64,000 bases of DNA, taken from contig NZ_CP138333.2 of assembly GCF_038561955.2 (NCBI RefSeq), positions 2,232,001-2,296,000 on the forward strand, written 5' to 3'. Source of the DNA: Salinicoccus sp. Bachu38 (GTDB lineage Bacteria; Bacillota; Bacilli; Staphylococcales; Salinicoccaceae). The notes below the pieces were generated by a model. It was not told the DNA's origin. It worked only from the letters and a program-made list of their open reading frames with translations, and searched no databases. A program made the translations under genes and the position numbers. Below are positions 61,332 to 64,000 of the stretch, in pieces (position 1 is the first letter of the stretch; the number at the start of each line of letters is the position of its first letter).

Positions 61332-61347
61332 ATTTTCAATATATATA

Positions 61348-62127
61348 CTACCTGACATGGAAAGACACACTCCCCATGCCTTCGAAGTCCGTCACGACAT
61401 GATCCCCCTTCGCCAGCAGAACAGCCTCCGTAATCCCGCCCGTCAGGATGAGGTCGCCCCGCCTCAGGCCTGTGCCGTTCCTTTCATGGAGCATCTTTGC
61501 CAGGGCAGCGACTGAATTTGCCGGATGATCCATGACGAATGAACTGACGCCACGGATTGCCGCTTCACCATTTTTATAGAGTGTGACACCGATGTCATCC
61601 AGTCTGAAATCCTCCGGGGAGAACAGCTGGTTGCTGTAGACGACCCTTTTTGCGGATGTATTGTCGGCGATGACATCAGGCAGCGTAAACTTGAAATCCT
61701 GGTATCTGCTGTCGATGATCTCCACCATCGGGAAGACACATTCCGTCTTCTCCAGCACTTCTTCAGCCGTCACTTCCGCTCCGCTGATATCGCCTCCCAG
61801 CTTGAATGCCAGTTCCGCCTCGGCTTTTGGATGCAGATATTCATCAAAAACCAGTTTGGCACCGTCACTCTCTTCCATGTATTCGAACACCTTGCCGTGG
61901 ATGGGGTCCTCGATGCCCATCTGCCGCATCTTCCCCTTGCTCGTAAAGCCCATTTTAAGCGCTGAGATACTGTGGCCCGCTTCCTGTTTCAATTCCACGA
62001 GCCTATCCTGGATGGCATAGGCATCCTCGAGTGACAGGTCCGGATGATCCTGCGTCAGGCAATCGACCAGGTGGTTTTCCTCTTCCGCCTTCAACAGATG
62101 CTCTGCATGCTGATGTATGTTGTTCAT
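61348..62127 (-). CDS. 2-oxo-3-hexenedioate decarboxylase / hydratase family enzyme
   Basis: A 259-residue member of the hydratase/decarboxylase family (DmpH/XylI versus DmpE/XylJ). DAYAIQDRLVELKQEAGH near 36, LKMGFTSKGKMRQMGIEDPI near 57-76, KAEAELAFKLGGDI near 100 (metal acids), MVEIIDSRYQDFKFTLPDVIADN in parts near 134, and VMDHPANSVAALAKML near 199 are visible. KMGFTSKGKMRQMG is closer to the decarboxylase side. ATG at 62127 follows AAAGAGG. With the tautomerase and hydratase it makes the 4-oxalocrotonate branch. Decarboxylase versus hydratase is a judgement call. Confidence 0.78.
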   Translation of the reverse strand: MNNIHQHAEHLLKAEEENHLVDCLTQDHPDLSLEDAYAIQDRLVELKQEAGHSISALKMGFTSKGKMRQMGIEDPIHGKVFEYMEESDGAKLVFDEYLHPKAEAELAFKLGGDISGAEVTAEEVLEKTECVFPMVEIIDSRYQDFKFTLPDVIADNTSAKRVVYSNQLFSPEDFRLDDIGVTLYKNGEAAIRGVSSFVMDHPANSVAALAKMLHERNGTGLRRGDLILTGGITEAVLLAKGDHVVTDFEGMGSVSFHVR

Positions 62128-62172
62128 GTCAGGCCTCTTTCCTATTGTCATTTATATGTCGGGGCAATATTC

Positions 62173-62358
62173 CTACATCTCGCTCTTCAGTGTGTTCCCC
62201 ACTGCAAATCGGTTCTTCGGCACTTCCCTGACGATGACACGCACACTCTCTTCAGGCACTCCCAGACTGCTCTGTACCGTTTGGGAAACCTCCTTCATGC
62301 AGCGCTCTATCGCATCGCCGTCGCGTCCTTCCACAATCGTCATTTCAATGATCGGCAT
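62173..62358 (-). CDS. 4-oxalocrotonate tautomerase family protein
   Basis: A 61-residue protein that starts MPIIEMTIVEGRDGDAIERCM, with the catalytic N-terminal proline exposed after methionine removal. The basic residues of the substrate site are probably Arg11-equivalent (GRDGD) and Arg near 39 (VRVIVREVPKNRF). It converts 2-hydroxymuconate to 2-oxo-3-hexenedioate. It lies 45 bases upstream of the decarboxylase start and 106 bases after the hydratase. ATG follows GGGGGAGAC. Confidence 0.88.
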   Translation of the reverse strand: MPIIEMTIVEGRDGDAIERCMKEVSQTVQSSLGVPEESVRVIVREVPKNRFAVGNTLKSEM

Positions 62359-62464
62359 ATCGTCTCCCCCTTCTTCCGTGCAATAGTCAGACTCCCCTCA
62401 AAGTCCATACCTTGAAGGGAGCACATCCTTGTATTCAATTGTTCTTCATCTCTTATGGAGCCCA

Positions 62465-63241
62465 TCACCTGAAAGAGGCGGATACCTCACCGAGTCCTTC
62501 AAAAGTGGCCTTGAATTCGTCTCCGGCTTCGACATCCACTGCCCGGGTCAGCGCGCCGGCCAGAATGACTTCACCGGCTTTCAGTGATATGCCGTACTGG
62601 TGCAGCGCTTCAGCCAGCCAGACGACCGCCTTGAGCGGGTTGCCGAGCACGGCGGCACCCTGTCCTTCATCGATCTTTTCTCCATTCTTGAACACTTCCA
62701 TCTTGACGGAAGGGAGGTCGATATCCCCAAGATCCACTTTCCTGCTGCCGATGATGGCACCGGCGGATGAACCATTGTCCGATACGGTATCTTCGAACTT
62801 GATCTTCCAGTCACGGATACGGCTGTCGATGATTTCTGCAGCGGCCACTGCATAATCGATCGACTCGGCGACACTCTCCTCATTCACATTGCCGCCATCG
62901 ATGTCTTCCTTCAGTACGAAGGCGATTTCGAACTCCACACGGGGCTTGATGTATCTGCCCACGTCCACCGGCGCGTCCTCACTGTGGATCATGTCATCGA
63001 AAATGTGACCATAATCCGGCCGGTCGACGCCGAGCATCTCCTGCATGGCCTTGCTCGTCAGCCCGATTTTCTTTCCTTTGACCACTGCACCGTCAGCCAG
63101 ACGCCTTTCCACATACTCCAACTGCGTACCGTATGCTTCGTCGACCGTCATTTCCGGGTACCGCTCCGTAAAGGGTGCGATCGGCTCGATATTTTTTTCC
63201 GCTTCATATATTTCTTCACCGAGTGCTTTCACTGTTGCCAT
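62465..63241 (-). CDS. 2-keto-4-pentenoate hydratase
   Basis: A 258-residue hydratase that adds water to 2-oxopent-4-enoate, giving the substrate of the aldolase at 10 kb. DEAYGTQLEYVERRLADGA near 34, KKIGLTSKAMQEMLGVDRPDYGHIF in parts near 56, RVEFEIAFVLKEDI near 100, AAEIIDSRIRDWKIKFEDTVSDNGSS in parts near 132, and VLGNPLKAVVWLAEALHQYG near 198 are family blocks. It begins 12 bases after the FAD-synthetase-like gene. The 106-bp gap after it holds only a weak hairpin near 62392-62421. Confidence 0.85.
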   Translation of the reverse strand: MATVKALGEEIYEAEKNIEPIAPFTERYPEMTVDEAYGTQLEYVERRLADGAVVKGKKIGLTSKAMQEMLGVDRPDYGHIFDDMIHSEDAPVDVGRYIKPRVEFEIAFVLKEDIDGGNVNEESVAESIDYAVAAAEIIDSRIRDWKIKFEDTVSDNGSSAGAIIGSRKVDLGDIDLPSVKMEVFKNGEKIDEGQGAAVLGNPLKAVVWLAEALHQYGISLKAGEVILAGALTRAVDVEAGDEFKATFEGLGEVSASFR

Positions 63242-63253
63242 AAATCTGCCTCC

Positions 63254-64000
63254 CTATTGTGCCACCAGTTGATAGAAGGAATGGGACGCAACCCTTCTCT
63301 CCCATGTAATGGCGATTTCCTTTTGGTTGATGTGATCCATCAGACAGTTCTTCGTGAATGTGATCCGCTGTTGCGCACTATCCACATAGATCTGTGTCCG
63401 ATATCGGCTCGTGCCATTGTCGATGACGACATCGTATATGCCATCCTGGGGCAGCATATAGTAGGCCTTGAGTGACAGATAGCCATCCGAACATTCTGCA
63501 CATGTCCGGTAGCGCCGTCCGAGCATCTGGTACAGTTCGGATACCTTCCCTTCCAGGATGGCCGCCCGGATGCGGGTGGAACTGATCTTCTCACCGGCAT
63601 GCTCGACCTTCTCCACTTTCGACGTGGTGATCCGGAAACCGGAATCGGCATACAGCCGGTCGATCGTACCCGTTCCCTTGAAACCGTAGGAGAAGTCATA
63701 TCCTGCCACCGCATGAACCGTATCGAAATTCGACAGATACTGTGAAACATAATCTTCCGGCGAGAGCGATGCGAATGCCTTCGTGAACTTCACGATATAG
63801 AACCGGTCGACACCCAGACTCTCAAGAATACGCGCCTTTTCCTCGAGCGGCATCAGGTAGTCCACCTGCTGCTTTCCATTCGACAGCACCGTCTTCGGGT
63901 GCGGGAAGAAGCTCATCACATCCAAAGCGACATCCGCTTCCTCCGCGACTCCCTTCGCCGTGCCGATCACTTTCTGATGGCCCTTATGGACGCCATCAAA
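63254..64000 (-). CDS. FAD synthetase-like protein, 5' end outside window
   Basis: The minus-strand frame is open to base 64000 and reads FDGVHKGHQKVIGTAKG, the nucleotidyltransferase HxGH motif of RibF-type FAD synthetases. VMSFFPHPKTVLS, AGYDFSYGFKGTGTIDRL and ISSTRIRAAILEGKVSELYQML follow, all intact for FMN adenylylation. After LGRRYR the riboflavin kinase domain should begin with GxPTAN, but instead about 80 residues follow (CAECSDGYLSLKAYYMLP onward) that lack it. So the protein is probably an adenylyltransferase without kinase activity. It lies 12 bases before the hydratase gene and appears to lead the meta-cleavage operon. Confidence 0.82.
   Translation of the reverse strand, partial: FDGVHKGHQKVIGTAKGVAEEADVALDVMSFFPHPKTVLSNGKQQVDYLMPLEEKARILESLGVDRFYIVKFTKAFASLSPEDYVSQYLSNFDTVHAVAGYDFSYGFKGTGTIDRLYADSGFRITTSKVEKVEHAGEKISSTRIRAAILEGKVSELYQMLGRRYRTCAECSDGYLSLKAYYMLPQDGIYDVVIDNGTSRYRTQIYVDSAQQRITFTKNCLMDHINQKEIAITWERRVASHSFYQLVAQ

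Noticed and set aside
62392-62421. Hairpin between hydratase and tautomerase genes as terminator
   Set aside because: The arms pair imperfectly and no U-tract follows on the minus strand, so separation of the operon there is not supported.
1-64000. CRISPR arrays, tRNA or rRNA genes, transposases, prophage, T-box leaders
   Set aside because: I looked for regular spaced repeats, cloverleaf ends, DDE-type proteins and T-box motifs and recognised none.

Overview
The window is a chromosomal segment of a low-to-moderate GC Gram-positive bacterium of the Bacillota, most likely a Staphylococcaceae relative of the Salinicoccus/Jeotgalicoccus type. The basis is gene content: a GraRS/BceAB-like module, MhqR-regulated dioxygenases, a FAD synthetase-like protein, SAM-I riboswitches, and CcpA, Fur and PhoP boxes of Bacillus/Staphylococcus style. 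Other support comes from strong AGGAGG ribosome binding sites and frequent TTG/GTG starts. Genus is an inference. I saw no tRNA, rRNA, CRISPR array, transposase or phage gene.

Layout. 0-3 kb: 3' end of ilvE, a keto-acid hydratase, and a PhoP-box-driven alkaline phosphatase. 3-10 kb: a TRAP transporter operon (dctPQM plus cupin) facing an aminotransferase, a GntR regulator and a RocB-like peptidase. Both divergent promoters carry the same palindromic operator. 10-13.7 kb: 4-hydroxy-2-oxovalerate aldolase and acylating acetaldehyde dehydrogenase behind their own GntR regulator, then an auxin-efflux-type permease. 13.8-15.3 kb: a membrane-anchored metalloprotease resembling the anthrax lethal factor catalytic domain. 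15.5-20 kb: a BceRSAB/GraRS-VraFG-like peptide-antibiotic sensing and detoxification module. 20-25.3 kb: a YciI protein, then a Fur-controlled siderophore ABC importer divergent from a ferredoxin-NADP-reductase-like enzyme. 25.3-27 kb: two truncated genes (short-chain dehydrogenase, alanine symporter) next to a LysR regulator. 27-37.3 kb: a complete Gram-positive Tad/Flp pilus locus with a LuxR-type regulator upstream. 38-47 kb: genes between two inward-facing SAM-I riboswitches (MetT-like transporter, two M20 amidohydrolases, AbgT transporter, Na+/solute symporter, flavin-dependent monooxygenase), read here as sulfur-compound salvage. 47-52 kb: catalase and a YxlEFG-like ABC cluster with an XRE-TPR regulator. 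52-56.4 kb: butanediol-type dehydrogenase and an Mhq-type quinone detoxification operon with an almost canonical MhqR operator. 56.5-61.3 kb: a more A/T-rich sugar operon (LacI regulator, GH13 glucosidase, PTS IIBCA) with palindromic operators and a cre-like site. 61.3-64 kb: meta-cleavage enzymes (decarboxylase, 4-OT tautomerase, hydratase) behind a FAD-synthetase-like protein lacking a recognisable riboflavin kinase domain.

How it fits together. The two ends and the 10-12 kb block together hold most of the lower meta-cleavage pathway for aromatic or homologous keto acids, split into separate units. Carbon catabolite control is visible through two 14/14 cre matches (dctP leader, truncated alanine symporter) and one 12/14 match (sugar operon). 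The strongest candidates for further work are the riboswitch-bounded salvage region, the Tad locus, the lethal-factor-like protease, and the keto-acid operon headed by a FAD-synthetase-like gene.
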